A stretch of 64,000 nt of DNA from JAFNAG01 sp963721405 (GTDB lineage Bacteria > Acidobacteriota > UBA6911), in contig CAVRJA010000003.1 in NCBI GenBank assembly GCA_963721405.1, positions 806,001-870,000 on the forward strand, read 5' to 3'. The notes beneath the pieces are model-generated. The model did no database searches. It saw only the letters and a program-made list of their open reading frames with translations, and had not been told where the DNA came from. Positions 26,249-35,877 of the stretch are shown here, piece by piece. Both the position numbers and the translations under genes were made by a program. Positions within the stretch are counted from its first letter, which is position 1. Each line of letters begins with the position of its first letter.

Positions 26249-28690
26249 CTAGTCGTGGAGCGATGGAAAGCGTCGTGGATATGCTTCCTGCATCAGATCA
26301 TAGGCAGCTTCGAAGATCTGTTCCCTGTTCGGCTTCGAAAAGTAGTCGCCGTCGGAGCCGTACGCGGGCCGGTGCTCCCGGGCGGGCAAGGACCGCGGCG
26401 CCGTGTCGAGCCACTCATACCCTCCCTGCCGCTCCAGCACCTGCTGCATCATGTACGCCGTCGCCCCTCCGGGAAAATCTTCGTCCACAAAGAGCACGCG
26501 GCTGGTCTTCCTGAGCGATGCCGCGATGATCCCCTGCAGGTCAAATGGCAGCAGGGTGCGCACATCGATCAGTTCGGCCTCGATGCCGATCTGGCTCAGC
26601 AGTTTCGCCGCCTCTTCGGCGATGGCGCAGCAGGCGCCGTAGGTGACAACGGTCACGTCGCGCCCGGGGCGGATCACTTCGGGAACGCCCAGTGGGATGG
26701 TGAATTCACCGATATTGTCCGGCAATGGGGCTTTGCGCCGGTATGCGTTCAACACCTCGACGATCATTGCGGCGTCGTCCGAACGGAGGATCGTGTTGTA
26801 AAAGCCTGCCGCCTGCGTGGAGTCACGGGGTACGCAGATGTAGATGCCTCGCAACAAATCGATCAGACCGGACATGGGGGAGCCTGAGTGCCAGATTCCC
26901 TCGAGGCGATGTCCGCGGGTGCGCACGATGACCGGCGCTTTCTGTCCGCCCGACGTGCGCCAGCGCAACGATGCCAGGTCGTCGGACATGATCTGCAGCG
27001 CGTAGAGCGCATAGTCCAGGTACTGGATTTCGGCGATCGGCCTGAGTCCCCGCAATGCCATTCCGATCGCCTGCCCGAGGATCGTCGCTTCACGGATTCC
27101 CGTGTCCGTGACCCGCAGCTCGCCATACTTTTGCTGTAATCGCGCAAAACCCTGGTTCACGTCGCCGAGTTGGCCGACGTCCTCTCCCATGGCGACCAAC
27201 TGAGGATAGCGGACAAACGCGGCATCGAAACACGCGTTCAGAATCTCGTAACCGTTTCGGAGCGGAGACGACTCGGAGTAAACCGCCTGAATCTCCGGCA
27301 CTCTGACCGCGGATTCCGCCGATTCGCTGTACAGGTCCGACCCGTAGCGCCGCCGGTTCCGCTCCTCGTGCTGCCGCTTCCAGGCGATCAACGGCTGCTT
27401 CGCCGGCACGTCTTCCAGGCGCACGGCAACCAGCGCCTCCTCGGCGGCCGCCATCAGGTCGCGCCGATGGACATCCTGCCGGCCGGCAAGCGCCTCAATG
27501 ATTTTGTTCAGTTCCGGAGCATGGGCGGAAATCAGCGCCAGCTCGCGCGTGTGTTCGATCAACTGCCGCTTTTCGGCCTCGATCGGCTGCCGGCATCCCG
27601 CCCAGGCGCGGTCCCTCGCCGCAATCACCAGTCGTTTTTCCTCCTCTTCCAATGCCTCGAGCTCGGGCTCGGTCGCGAGCCCCTCCGCGAGCAGCCACCC
27701 TCTCATCCGCGGAATGCAGTCGAACTCCTTTTCCCAGGCCAGCCGCTCCGTCGACTTGTAGCGCTGCTGGCTGCCGGAGGTCGAATGTCCCAGCGGCTGC
27801 GTCAGCTCCATGACATGAATCACGGCAGGCACGTGGGCCGTTCGCACCGATTCGCCCGCCGACTGATAGGTCTCGTGTAACTTCGGATAGTTCCAGCCCG
27901 CGACGCTGTAAACATCCAGGCCCGACTTCTCCCCCGGTCGCCGCTGGAAGCCCTCCAGAATGCGGTAGATGTCCCCCTTGGTCATCTGGAACTGATTCGG
28001 CACCGAAATCCCGTAGCCGTCATCCCAGATCGAGAGGAGCATCGGCGCCTGAAGCACGCCGGCGGCGTTGATCGCCTCCCAGAAAATTCCCTCCGCGCAG
28101 CTCGCGTTGCCGATCGTTCCGAAGGCAATCTCATTGCCGTGGTCGGAAAAACCGGATGCCGCCAGGGGCTGCAATTCCGCCAGGCGCCGGTACAGCACGG
28201 AGGCATACGCCAATCCCAGGAGCCGCGGCATCTGCGCCCCGGTCGGCGATACATCGGCGGACGAATTGTAGCCCGCGCGGAGGTCGGCCCAGCTCCCATC
28301 GGGATTGAGCAGCCGCGTGGCGAAATGTCCGGTCATGGATCGTCCCCCGAATGCCGGCTCCGCCTCAATGTCGGCATGCGCGTACAGCTGGGCAAAATAG
28401 GCATCCACACTCAGCATTCCCAGGGCAAACATCATCGTCTGGTCCCGATAGTATCCTGCCCTGAAATCGCCTTTCCGGAACGCATGGGCCAGCGCAACCT
28501 GCGGGACTTCCTTTCCGGCCCCGAAAATTCCAAACTTCGCCTTACCCGACAGAACTTCGCGGTGACCGGCAATACTGGCCTGCCGGCTCCGGAATGCGAT
28601 CCGATAGTCGTTCAGGATCGTAGGCTTGCACGGCAGGTTCGAAAGTTCTCCTGATGTCATCGGGTGCGACTCGGCAAAGGGTGATCCCAT
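26249..28690 (-). CDS. Fused alpha-beta E1 of a branched-chain-type 2-oxoacid dehydrogenase
   Basis: Thiamine-diphosphate decarboxylase component, with alpha and beta subunits in one chain of 813 residues from ATG 28690. N-terminal half (about 30-370): E1 alpha, with GYYRDQTMMFALG, a phosphorylation-loop-like GHFATRLLN region, and the TPP/Mg motif GNASCAEGIFWEAIN. C-terminal half (about 470-805): E1 beta, transketolase-like, with MGEDVGQLGDVNQG, REATILGQAIGMALRG and EIQYLDYALYALQ. Resembles the 2-oxoisovalerate dehydrogenase fusion seen in Bacteroidetes and Acidobacteria. No E2 adjoins; the E2/E3 at 56-60 kb could be shared, which is inference. Confidence 0.88.
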   Translation of the reverse strand: MGSPFAESHPMTSGELSNLPCKPTILNDYRIAFRSRQASIAGHREVLSGKAKFGIFGAGKEVPQVALAHAFRKGDFRAGYYRDQTMMFALGMLSVDAYFAQLYAHADIEAEPAFGGRSMTGHFATRLLNPDGSWADLRAGYNSSADVSPTGAQMPRLLGLAYASVLYRRLAELQPLAASGFSDHGNEIAFGTIGNASCAEGIFWEAINAAGVLQAPMLLSIWDDGYGISVPNQFQMTKGDIYRILEGFQRRPGEKSGLDVYSVAGWNYPKLHETYQSAGESVRTAHVPAVIHVMELTQPLGHSTSGSQQRYKSTERLAWEKEFDCIPRMRGWLLAEGLATEPELEALEEEEKRLVIAARDRAWAGCRQPIEAEKRQLIEHTRELALISAHAPELNKIIEALAGRQDVHRRDLMAAAEEALVAVRLEDVPAKQPLIAWKRQHEERNRRRYGSDLYSESAESAVRVPEIQAVYSESSPLRNGYEILNACFDAAFVRYPQLVAMGEDVGQLGDVNQGFARLQQKYGELRVTDTGIREATILGQAIGMALRGLRPIAEIQYLDYALYALQIMSDDLASLRWRTSGGQKAPVIVRTRGHRLEGIWHSGSPMSGLIDLLRGIYICVPRDSTQAAGFYNTILRSDDAAMIVEVLNAYRRKAPLPDNIGEFTIPLGVPEVIRPGRDVTVVTYGACCAIAEEAAKLLSQIGIEAELIDVRTLLPFDLQGIIAASLRKTSRVLFVDEDFPGGATAYMMQQVLERQGGYEWLDTAPRSLPAREHRPAYGSDGDYFSKPNREQIFEAAYDLMQEAYPRRFPSLHD

Positions 28691-28808
28691 TGCTAAGAGC
28701 CTAACACAAACCAAGGAACACCGGAAATGCTCGCTGAATGCAAAACGGTCGTTCTTGGCATACGAATACTGGTGTTTTTCAGTGGATTCGCGGATATTTT
28801 ATGGGTTG

Positions 28809-29393
28809 ATGCGAGTCTTTGTCGTGCTGGCGCATCCCGCGCCCGATTCGTTCAATGCAGCACTGTGCTCCGAGTTATGCGCCGGCCTCCGGGAGGCCGG
28901 CCACGAAGCGGACGTGGCGGATCTCTATGCCGAACGGTTTGACCCGGTCCTCGGCGGGCCGGAACTGGCGACCTTGGGGACCGGCCGCCCGCTTCCGGAC
29001 GTCGCGGCGTACCAGGAGCGCATCCTGCGGGCGGAGGCCCTGGCATTCGTCTTCCCCGTGTGGTGGTTCGGCGTCCCTGCCATCCTCAAGGGATTTGTCG
29101 ATCGTGTCTTCCAGGAGGAGTTTGCCTTCCGGTTCACATCCGGCGGCCGGGTCAAGGGTCTGCTCCACCACAAGAAGGCGCTGGTCGTCTGCACCACCGG
29201 CGTGAGCAGGCCGCTCTACCGCCTCTGTCGTTTCGGCAGGCCGCTGGAAAAAGCCTTCGACGATTGGACTCTCGGAATCTGCGGTGTCGGCAACGTCCGG
29301 CACGTGGTGTTTTACGGAGTCCCGGACGCTGCAGATGCCACACGCGCCCGTTATCTGAAAGAGGTTCGGCGGCTCGGCCGCCGATATTTCTGA
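28809..29393 (+). CDS. Flavodoxin-fold NAD(P)H oxidoreductase
   Basis: 194 residues from ATG 28809 (MRVFVVLAHPAPDSFNAAL); the longer frame overlaps the opposite-strand gene. FMN/FAD-binding pattern at the N-terminus (AHPAPDSFNAAL) and FVFPVWWFGVPAILKGFVDRV are diagnostic of the NQO1/MdaB/KefF family of quinone or NAD(P)H dehydrogenases. Cytoplasmic. Substrate not predictable. Confidence 0.9.
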   Translation: MRVFVVLAHPAPDSFNAALCSELCAGLREAGHEADVADLYAERFDPVLGGPELATLGTGRPLPDVAAYQERILRAEALAFVFPVWWFGVPAILKGFVDRVFQEEFAFRFTSGGRVKGLLHHKKALVVCTTGVSRPLYRLCRFGRPLEKAFDDWTLGICGVGNVRHVVFYGVPDAADATRARYLKEVRRLGRRYF

Positions 29394-29569
29394 TCTGCTC
29401 CCCCACCGTGGTGTGTTGTCATGAGATATGGTTGCCGCCTGCCATTCCGCCCCCAGAATCGCAGATCACCGTCATTGCGTAAGAATCGCACTCGAAATAC
29501 AATTTATCATCGAGTAGGGTGGCGACAGGGTTCGGAAGCGTGTCGGACCAGTTCCAAGGGTATGCCCGC

Positions 29570-31360
29570 ATGTCATCGGCCGGACCGACTTTGAAATCCT
29601 CTTCATTTCCCGGCAGCGTCCGTCGGGCGCTGATTGTATTGACCTGCGTGGCGCTGATACCGGTTGCGGCGATGCAGGCCTGGATCTACTACACCTGGTT
29701 CCAGGTTCGCGTGTCGGAGGAAATCCGGGTGGATCTTGAGGTCGCCCGGTCCGTGGGATTCTCTTTCCAGGCTTTCCTGGACGACGTGACACGCCAGGAA
29801 TTCGCGATGGGATTGGCGATCTCCGCGCTTCATCCCTATGAGGCCGGGGAGGCCAGCCGATTTCTTCAGGCAAGCCGGGCCCTGTATCCTGCCGTTCGTG
29901 CGTTCCGCTGGGCAAACACAGCCGGCCGAGTCATCGCCTCCAGCGATGAGCGGTCCATCGGCATCGACATCGGCGACCGGCAATATTTCAGGGAAATTCT
30001 CGCCGGAAACGATGTGGTCGTCAGCAATCAGCTGGTCGACCGGGCAAGCGGAGAGAAAGTCGTGATCATCGCCCGCGCCATTCGAGACGAACAAGGGGCG
30101 ACGCTGGGCACGGCTCTCGCCCTGGTCGACTCTGAAAAGCTCGGCGGTACCGTGATCCCTGTGCGCCAGCCCGAGGGCGGGCTGGTGGCCTTGTTCGACC
30201 GAGCCGGAGAACTCGTGTTTCACCGTCCGGCAACCGCGGCGATACCGAGCAACTGGCTCAAGTCCGATCCTCTTCTGGTGCAGGCTTTGTCGGGCCGCGA
30301 GGTCACAGGGAAGATTGTTTCGCCAATTGACGGCAGCAACTCCATTGCTGCGCGCGTCCCGCTGAATGCAATCGGGTGGGTGGCGGGCGCCGGCCGCCCC
30401 GAACGGCTCATGCTCGCCCCCATCGTCAGAAATCTGCTCTTCAACACGGGGATGCTCCTGGTAGTCGTGTGCATTTCGTTCATGCTGGCATACGGCATCA
30501 CCGGTATGATCATCAGGGCTCTCGGCAGACTGAAGCATCATGCCGCGGCAGTAGGAGAAGGACAACTCGAACACCGTGCCGAGGTGGCCGGTTTTGTCGA
30601 GCTGAGCGAGCTCGCCGACAGCTTCAACCGGATGGCAGCCCAGCTTCTCGCACGACGACGGGCGGAAGAGGAGGCAACCGCAGAATTGACGAGGGCCAAT
30701 AAAGAGCTGGATGCGTTTGCCTACTCCGTTTCCCACGATTTGCGCAGCCCGCTCCGCAGCATTGACGGGTTCAGCCAGGCCATGCTGGAGGACTACGACG
30801 AAAGGCTCGACGACCAGGGGCGGGACTACCTGAAGCGCGTGCGCGCCGCAAGTCAGCGGATGGGACAGTTGATCGACGATCTGCTCAAGCTGTCGCGAGT
30901 GGCGCGCACGGAGATGAGGCGTGAAACCGTCGACTTGAGCCGGCTCGCAGAAGAGGTCGCCGCCGACCTGAAGATGCGGCAGCCTGATCGAGTGGTCGAG
31001 GTGATCATTCAGCCGGGGCTGGCCGCCCAGGGGGATGCTCCCCTGCTGCGCGTGGCGCTGGAAAATCTCCTCGGCAACGCTTGGAAGTTCACTCAAAACA
31101 CGGCTCAGGCTAGAATTGAGGTAGGTGCAGCATTGCTCGAGGGCAGGGTGACCTACTTCGTGCGCGACAACGGCGCGGGTTTTGACATGACTTACGCGGG
31201 AAGGCTTTTCGGGGCGTTCCAACGGCTCCACACGAACACCGAGTTTCCCGGCACGGGCATCGGGCTGGCGACTGTCCAGCGCATCGTCCACCGTCACGGC
31301 GGCACGGTCTGGGCTGAAGGGGAGGTCGGAAAGGGGGCCGCTTTCTACTTCACGCTGTGA
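29570..31360 (+). CDS. Membrane sensor histidine kinase with HAMP domain
   Basis: 596 residues from ATG 29570 (MSSAGPTLKSS); GTG 29519 is an alternative start. Membrane segments near 18-38 and 300-325 flank an outer sensor region of about 250 residues of Cache type (FRWANTAGRVIASSDERS, DIGDRQYFREILAG). HAMP follows (about 325-375), then HisKA with phospho-acceptor SVSHDLRSPLRSIDGF and a GHKL ATPase (ENLLGNAWKFTQ, VRDNGAGFDM, GTGIGLATVQ). The kinase half resembles phytochrome-type kinases that use stand-alone response regulators, and one follows 34 bp downstream. Confidence 0.93.
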   Translation: MSSAGPTLKSSSFPGSVRRALIVLTCVALIPVAAMQAWIYYTWFQVRVSEEIRVDLEVARSVGFSFQAFLDDVTRQEFAMGLAISALHPYEAGEASRFLQASRALYPAVRAFRWANTAGRVIASSDERSIGIDIGDRQYFREILAGNDVVVSNQLVDRASGEKVVIIARAIRDEQGATLGTALALVDSEKLGGTVIPVRQPEGGLVALFDRAGELVFHRPATAAIPSNWLKSDPLLVQALSGREVTGKIVSPIDGSNSIAARVPLNAIGWVAGAGRPERLMLAPIVRNLLFNTGMLLVVVCISFMLAYGITGMIIRALGRLKHHAAAVGEGQLEHRAEVAGFVELSELADSFNRMAAQLLARRRAEEEATAELTRANKELDAFAYSVSHDLRSPLRSIDGFSQAMLEDYDERLDDQGRDYLKRVRAASQRMGQLIDDLLKLSRVARTEMRRETVDLSRLAEEVAADLKMRQPDRVVEVIIQPGLAAQGDAPLLRVALENLLGNAWKFTQNTAQARIEVGAALLEGRVTYFVRDNGAGFDMTYAGRLFGAFQRLHTNTEFPGTGIGLATVQRIVHRHGGTVWAEGEVGKGAAFYFTL

Positions 31361-31394
31361 TGCAACCGGGGACGGAAATCTCAGAGGAGAGAGG

Positions 31395-31841
31395 ATGGAC
31401 TCTAAAATGATTTTGCTTGTGGAAGACAACCCGGATGACGTGGCCTTGACCCTTCGCGCACTGAAGAAAGCGAAGGTCGCCAACGAGGTTACCGTCGCCG
31501 AAGACGGCGAAAAGGCGCTGGAGTATCTGTTCGCGACGGGCGCTCAGCCGGGAAGAGGCTCGAGAGTTCCACCGGCAGTGGTTCTCCTGGATCTGAAGCT
31601 GCCAAAAGTGGACGGGCTGGAGGTTTTGCGCCGCATGCGCGCGGACGAGCGCACACGCCTGCTCCCGGTCGTCATCCTGACTTCTTCAAAAGAGGAATAC
31701 GACCTCATGACCGGCTATAGCCTGGGCGCCAACGCCTACATACGCAAGCCCGTCGATTTCATCCAATTCAGCGAGGCAATCCAGCAGCTCGGGCTGTTCT
31801 GGCTCGTGCTGAACGAGCCCCCACCCGCCAGGAGAGGTTGA
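31395..31841 (+). CDS. Response regulator, single receiver domain (Rcp1-like)
   Basis: 148 residues, receiver domain only. Acidic pocket VEDNPDD, phospho-aspartate in VVLLDLKLPKVDG, switch threonine/serine in VVILTSSKE, lysine in YIRKPVDF. Rcp1-type receivers serve phytochrome-like kinases, as encoded just upstream. Start has AGAGGAGAG at good spacing. The next gene starts 6 bp after its stop. Confidence 0.95.
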   Translation: MDSKMILLVEDNPDDVALTLRALKKAKVANEVTVAEDGEKALEYLFATGAQPGRGSRVPPAVVLLDLKLPKVDGLEVLRRMRADERTRLLPVVILTSSKEEYDLMTGYSLGANAYIRKPVDFIQFSEAIQQLGLFWLVLNEPPPARRG

Positions 31842-31847
31842 TCCCAT

Positions 31848-32936
31848 ATGGCCATCCCTCTGCGTGTGCTGATCGTCGAAGACTCAGAGGATGACGCGTC
31901 CCTGCTGCTGCGCCTGCTGGGGCGTGGGGGGTACGATCCTGCTTCCGAACGGGTCGAAACTCCGGAAGCCATGCGCCAGGCGCTCGACCGCGCGTCCTGG
32001 GACGTAATTCTGTCCGACTACGCCATGCCCCACTTCAGCGCTGCAGCAGCGCTGAACATGGTCAAGAGCCGGCAGCTGGACCTCCCTTTTATCATCGTCT
32101 CCGGCGCCATAGGCGAGGACACCGCCGTCGCCATGATGAAGGCGGGGGCGCACGACTATGTGAGGAAAGACAACCCGGCGCGCCTGGTCGCCGCCATCGA
32201 GCGGGAACTGCGCGAGGCGTCCGAACGCCGGAAGCGCAGAATCGCCGAGGAGCAGGTGCACCGCTACGAGGGACGGTTGCGATCGATGGCTTCCGAGCTG
32301 TCGCTCGCCGAGGAGCGTCAACGACGCATCCTCGCTACAGATTTGCACGACGGGATCGGCCAATACCTGGTGCTGGCTCAAATCAAACTGGGGGGGCTGC
32401 AAAAACTCGCCGACTCGACCGGCATGTCGGCTCAGCTCGCCGAAGTCAGGGATCTGATCGATCAGGCGATCAGAGATGCGCGGACCTTGACCACGCAGCT
32501 CAGCCCGCCGATTCTGTACGACCTCGGACTGGAGGCGGGTTTGAAGTGGCTGTGCGAGCAGAACCAGGGCCAGCAGGGTCTCCACGTCAGGTTCCACGGA
32601 GAGAGCGGGAGCATGCCGATCGACACGGACCTGAGAGTCGTCATGTTCCAGAGCGTGCGAGAGCTGCTGCGCAATGTGATGCGGCATGCGCGGGCCCGCA
32701 CTGCCGATGTCACCTTGCGGACGGGCAACGGCAGCCTCCTCGTTATCGTGGAGGACGACGGCGCCGGGTTCGATCCCGTAACGAGCGACGCGCACCTGTA
32801 CAAGGCGGGAAGTTTCGGCCTGTTCAGCATTCGCGAACGTCTGAAATCGCTCGGGGGCGAACTGACGATCGAATCGCAGCCCGGCAAGGGCACTCGCGTG
32901 ACGCTGGTCGTGGCTCTGGAGAAGAAGGAGCAGTAA
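31848..32936 (+). CDS. Hybrid receiver-histidine kinase (HisKA_3 type)
   Basis: 362 residues with reversed order: N-terminal receiver (VLIVEDSEDDAS, phospho-aspartate in ILSDYAMPHFS, SGAIGEDTAV, YVRKDNPARL), a coiled linker, then HisKA_3 dimerisation with the phospho-acceptor in ATDLHDGIGQYL and a NarL-partner-type ATPase (RELLRNVMRHARA, VEDDGAGFDP, SFGLFSIRERLKSLGG). Cytoplasmic. It ends the kinase-receiver-kinase operon; its own output regulator (LuxR type) is not in the window. Confidence 0.93.
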   Translation: MAIPLRVLIVEDSEDDASLLLRLLGRGGYDPASERVETPEAMRQALDRASWDVILSDYAMPHFSAAAALNMVKSRQLDLPFIIVSGAIGEDTAVAMMKAGAHDYVRKDNPARLVAAIERELREASERRKRRIAEEQVHRYEGRLRSMASELSLAEERQRRILATDLHDGIGQYLVLAQIKLGGLQKLADSTGMSAQLAEVRDLIDQAIRDARTLTTQLSPPILYDLGLEAGLKWLCEQNQGQQGLHVRFHGESGSMPIDTDLRVVMFQSVRELLRNVMRHARARTADVTLRTGNGSLLVIVEDDGAGFDPVTSDAHLYKAGSFGLFSIRERLKSLGGELTIESQPGKGTRVTLVVALEKKEQ

Positions 32937-32984
32937 GCCCCCCGCCGGCGGGTGCAGGGACGCCGGTTCGAGTGATGGAGTCCG

Positions 32985-33638
32985 TCACTGCTTGAGAAGG
33001 CGGTCCAGGTAATCCTTCAACACCGGATACGGGACTCCGCCGTTCACGCGCTGCTGCCGGCCCGCTTCAGAAATGATAAAAAACGTGGGCGTCGACGTGA
33101 CGTTGCGGATGTGCGCCGCAATCAGTTCCTGCTCGACGAAGGCTTCGATCGATGGGTCTGCGGCGATCTTTTTCACGCGGACCAGATCGTCCGGATCCAG
33201 CACTTTGGCGAGCGCCGCATCGATATTCCCGTCCTGCGACCACTGGGGCTGATTCGCATAAAGAGCATCCGTCACGCGCAACCATCGCTCCCTCCCCAGG
33301 CGCGCTGCCGCCAGGGCCAGCCGCGTGGCCGGGCGCGCGTAGGGGTGCATGTCCAGGGGATAATCGTGATAGACGATGCAGACTTTTTTCCCGTCGGCAT
33401 AATTGGTGATCAGGGGTTTCAAGGTTTCCATGTAGAACGCCCGGCACGCCGGACACTGGTAATCGGAGAACACTTCGATCTTGACCGGAGAGGCGGACTC
33501 GCCGATGAGATAGAGCTCCGTCTGCTTTTCGGCGCCGATTTGCCCATTTGCCGACAGTGACGCCGCCAGGAGCGTGATTGCCGCCGCCAGCCATCTCGAA
33601 CTTCCGCGCCTGATCGCTCCGTTCAATTTCCAAGCCAT
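32985..33638 (-). CDS. DsbA-like exported thioredoxin-fold protein
   Basis: 217 residues from ATG 33638, which has GGGGGG 6 bp upstream. N-terminal signal peptide (about 1-33, ending SLSANGQ). Thioredoxin fold with active site SDYQCPACRAFY (CPAC) near residue 70, helical insert, and cis-proline region STPTFFII. Likely periplasmic disulfide oxidase or isomerase, family DSBA/Thioredoxin_4. No dsbB-like gene adjacent. Confidence 0.88.
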   Translation of the reverse strand: MAWKLNGAIRRGSSRWLAAAITLLAASLSANGQIGAEKQTELYLIGESASPVKIEVFSDYQCPACRAFYMETLKPLITNYADGKKVCIVYHDYPLDMHPYARPATRLALAAARLGRERWLRVTDALYANQPQWSQDGNIDAALAKVLDPDDLVRVKKIAADPSIEAFVEQELIAAHIRNVTSTPTFFIISEAGRQQRVNGGVPYPVLKDYLDRLLKQ

Positions 33639-33697
33639 TTGCACCCCCCAAATCCTTGCATTCCCCAGATCAGTATACCGTGCGCTTCTGCTTGCAT

Positions 33698-33745
33698 GAA
33701 GCCGAAACCGGAATCCGGAACCCCGCCGCGCGGCTTCTTTTTATT
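33698..33745 (+). terminator. Hairpin with T-tract upstream of the M14 pair
   Basis: GAAGCCG (33698-33704) pairs with CGGCTTC (33731-33737), followed by TTTTTATTG. It lies in the gap between divergent genes, so it would be a leader terminator for the downstream M14 gene; it could be chance. Confidence 0.3.
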
Positions 33746-33891
33746 GTTGCGCCACACCCCCTGACCTAACTATGCTGAGTCCCTGCGCACCAGGCTGTAG
33801 GTCGGCAGGTTCCTGCACATACGGGTTCTTCCGGTCGTGCCATTGCGGCGCGCAAACTCAAGAAGCTCGCATAATCTATCAGGAGGACGCC

Positions 33892-35841
33892 GTGCGAAAG
33901 TTCTCAATGCCCGGCCGGCCGCACTGGCCGGTCGCGGCTGTGCTCGCTATTGGCCTGTGCTCATGGCCCATTGCCGGGTCGGCCGCCGACTATTCGAAGT
34001 ACCACACCTACGCGGAAATGACCGCAACGCTTCAAACTCTTGTCAAGGATCACGCCGACATCGCCAAGCTGGTCGAAGTGGGGAAAACTCGCGAGAATCG
34101 TTCGATCTGGGCGGTGGAAATCATGAACGCCGCCGGATCGGCGTCCCCGACCCGGCCGGCGCTGCTGGTCGCGGCCAACTTCGAGGGCGACCACCTGGTC
34201 GGAAGCGAACTCGCGGTTTACATGATCGACTACCTGCTTAGTTCCTATGCAACGAATCCCCAGGTGAAACAGCAGATCGACACGCACGCCTTCTACATCA
34301 TTCCGCGCGTGAATCCGGACGGGGCAGAGTTTTTCTTCGCGCCTGTCAAGGCGGACCGGAAGACCAACACCTCGGCTTTCGATGACGACAATGACGGACG
34401 AGTCGACGAAAACGCCCCCGAGGATCTGAATAAGGACGGTTACATCACGCTGATGCGGATCAAAGACCCGACGGGTCCCTACATGATCCATCCCGACGAT
34501 GCGCGCTTGATGAAGAGGGCGGATCCGCAGCGCGGCGAGGTCGGCGGGTACCGGGTCTATTGCGAAGGGACCGACAAGGACAACGACGGTTTCATCGCCG
34601 AGGACGGGCCGGGCGGCGCCGACATCAACCGCAACTTCATGCACAAGTATCCCTATTTTCAGCCGGGGGCCGGGCGCTCCATGACCAGCGAACCGGAATC
34701 CCGCGCTCTGGCGGAGTACATCTTTCATCACCGCAACATCGCCGCGATGCTCACGTTCGGTGAGAGCGACAATCTCATCGCCGGGCGGAATGGCGACAAC
34801 GCCCCGGCGCAGACGATCGACCTATTCAGTTTTGCCCAGCAGAGCGTCGCCGAAGCCAGCCGGGTCGGCATGTTCGCAGCCGGCGGCGGGAGAGGATTCG
34901 GCAGGGGCGGTGGACGCGGCGGCGGGGGCGGCGGACGCGGAGCAGCCCCGACAGCCACGACGGCAGGCGGGCGCGGCGGCGGCCAGGGCGGGCAGCGCCC
35001 GGCGGAAACCATCAATGCCGCGGATACCGTATATATGCAGGCCATGGTCGACAAGTACCGTGAGCTTACCGGCCTGCGCGGCGATCCCCCGGTGCGCACA
35101 CCCGCGGGGGCATTCTTCGAAGTCGGGTACTATCAGTTCGGCGTGCCGTCGTTTTCCACCCCGGGCTGGGGCCTCCCTGCGGCGCCAGGAGGGGGCGCCC
35201 GAGGCGGGATGGGGCAAGACGTTGCGGCCGCGGCCGGCGGCCGCGGAACGGCGGGCGGCGGCCGGGGTGCCGGCGGCGGAAACCTGGCGACCGACGGGAT
35301 GGCCGCTTTCGACCTGCGGTTTCTACGATGGATGGATGCCGAGAAGATCGACGGGTTCGTCAACTGGGCGCCCTACAAGCATCCGACACTGGGCGACGTC
35401 GAAATCGGCGGTTTCAAGCCCTACGTCACCATCAATCCGCCGGCAGCGAAGATCGCGGAGTTGGGCAAACCGCACGCAGAATTTGCGCTCTATATGGCCT
35501 CGCTTTTCCCGAGGATTGCGGTCGCCGATTTCTCGGCGACCGACCTCGGCGGCGGCCTGTTCCGCCTCAAGGCCGAAGTCGAGAACAAGGGCTTTTTGCC
35601 GACCTCGACTGCCCATGGACAGGTGTCGCGCTCGGTCCGGGCCACAATGGTCCAACTCAGCGTCGACGCCAAGGACATCGTTTCGGGCGACGCTAAAACC
35701 AACAATATTCCAGTACTGGCAGGCTCAGGCCGCAGGGAGAGCTACCAGTGGATCGTCAAGGGGAAACCCGGCGCCACGATCACGCTGAGAGTCGTGGCAC
35801 AAAAGGGCGGGACGGACACGGCGACTATCACGCTGAAGTAG
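33892..35841 (+). CDS. Exported M14-family protein, probably catalytically dead
   Basis: 649 residues from GTG 33892, set by AGGAGG 6 bp upstream. Signal peptide (about 4-27, ending IAGSAA). M14 zinc carboxypeptidase fold, with GDHLVGSELAVYM and ADINRNFMHKYPYF. Compared with the neighbour gene, the HxxE zinc motif reads EGDH, the later zinc histidine (neighbour SYHNNG) reads TFGESD, and the catalytic glutamate (neighbour SFSNELW) reads SFSTPGW. Two calcium-loop-like stretches (DDDNDGRVDEN, DKDNDGFIAEDG) and two Gly/Arg-rich inserts (about 330-375 and 445-480) are also seen. Likely a pseudo-peptidase secreted with its partner 36 bp downstream. Confidence 0.85.
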   Translation: MRKFSMPGRPHWPVAAVLAIGLCSWPIAGSAADYSKYHTYAEMTATLQTLVKDHADIAKLVEVGKTRENRSIWAVEIMNAAGSASPTRPALLVAANFEGDHLVGSELAVYMIDYLLSSYATNPQVKQQIDTHAFYIIPRVNPDGAEFFFAPVKADRKTNTSAFDDDNDGRVDENAPEDLNKDGYITLMRIKDPTGPYMIHPDDARLMKRADPQRGEVGGYRVYCEGTDKDNDGFIAEDGPGGADINRNFMHKYPYFQPGAGRSMTSEPESRALAEYIFHHRNIAAMLTFGESDNLIAGRNGDNAPAQTIDLFSFAQQSVAEASRVGMFAAGGGRGFGRGGGRGGGGGGRGAAPTATTAGGRGGGQGGQRPAETINAADTVYMQAMVDKYRELTGLRGDPPVRTPAGAFFEVGYYQFGVPSFSTPGWGLPAAPGGGARGGMGQDVAAAAGGRGTAGGGRGAGGGNLATDGMAAFDLRFLRWMDAEKIDGFVNWAPYKHPTLGDVEIGGFKPYVTINPPAAKIAELGKPHAEFALYMASLFPRIAVADFSATDLGGGLFRLKAEVENKGFLPTSTAHGQVSRSVRATMVQLSVDAKDIVSGDAKTNNIPVLAGSGRRESYQWIVKGKPGATITLRVVAQKGGTDTATITLK

Positions 35842-35877
35842 CCGGCTTAAACTTATTCAGGAATTAGCGGAGAGAAC

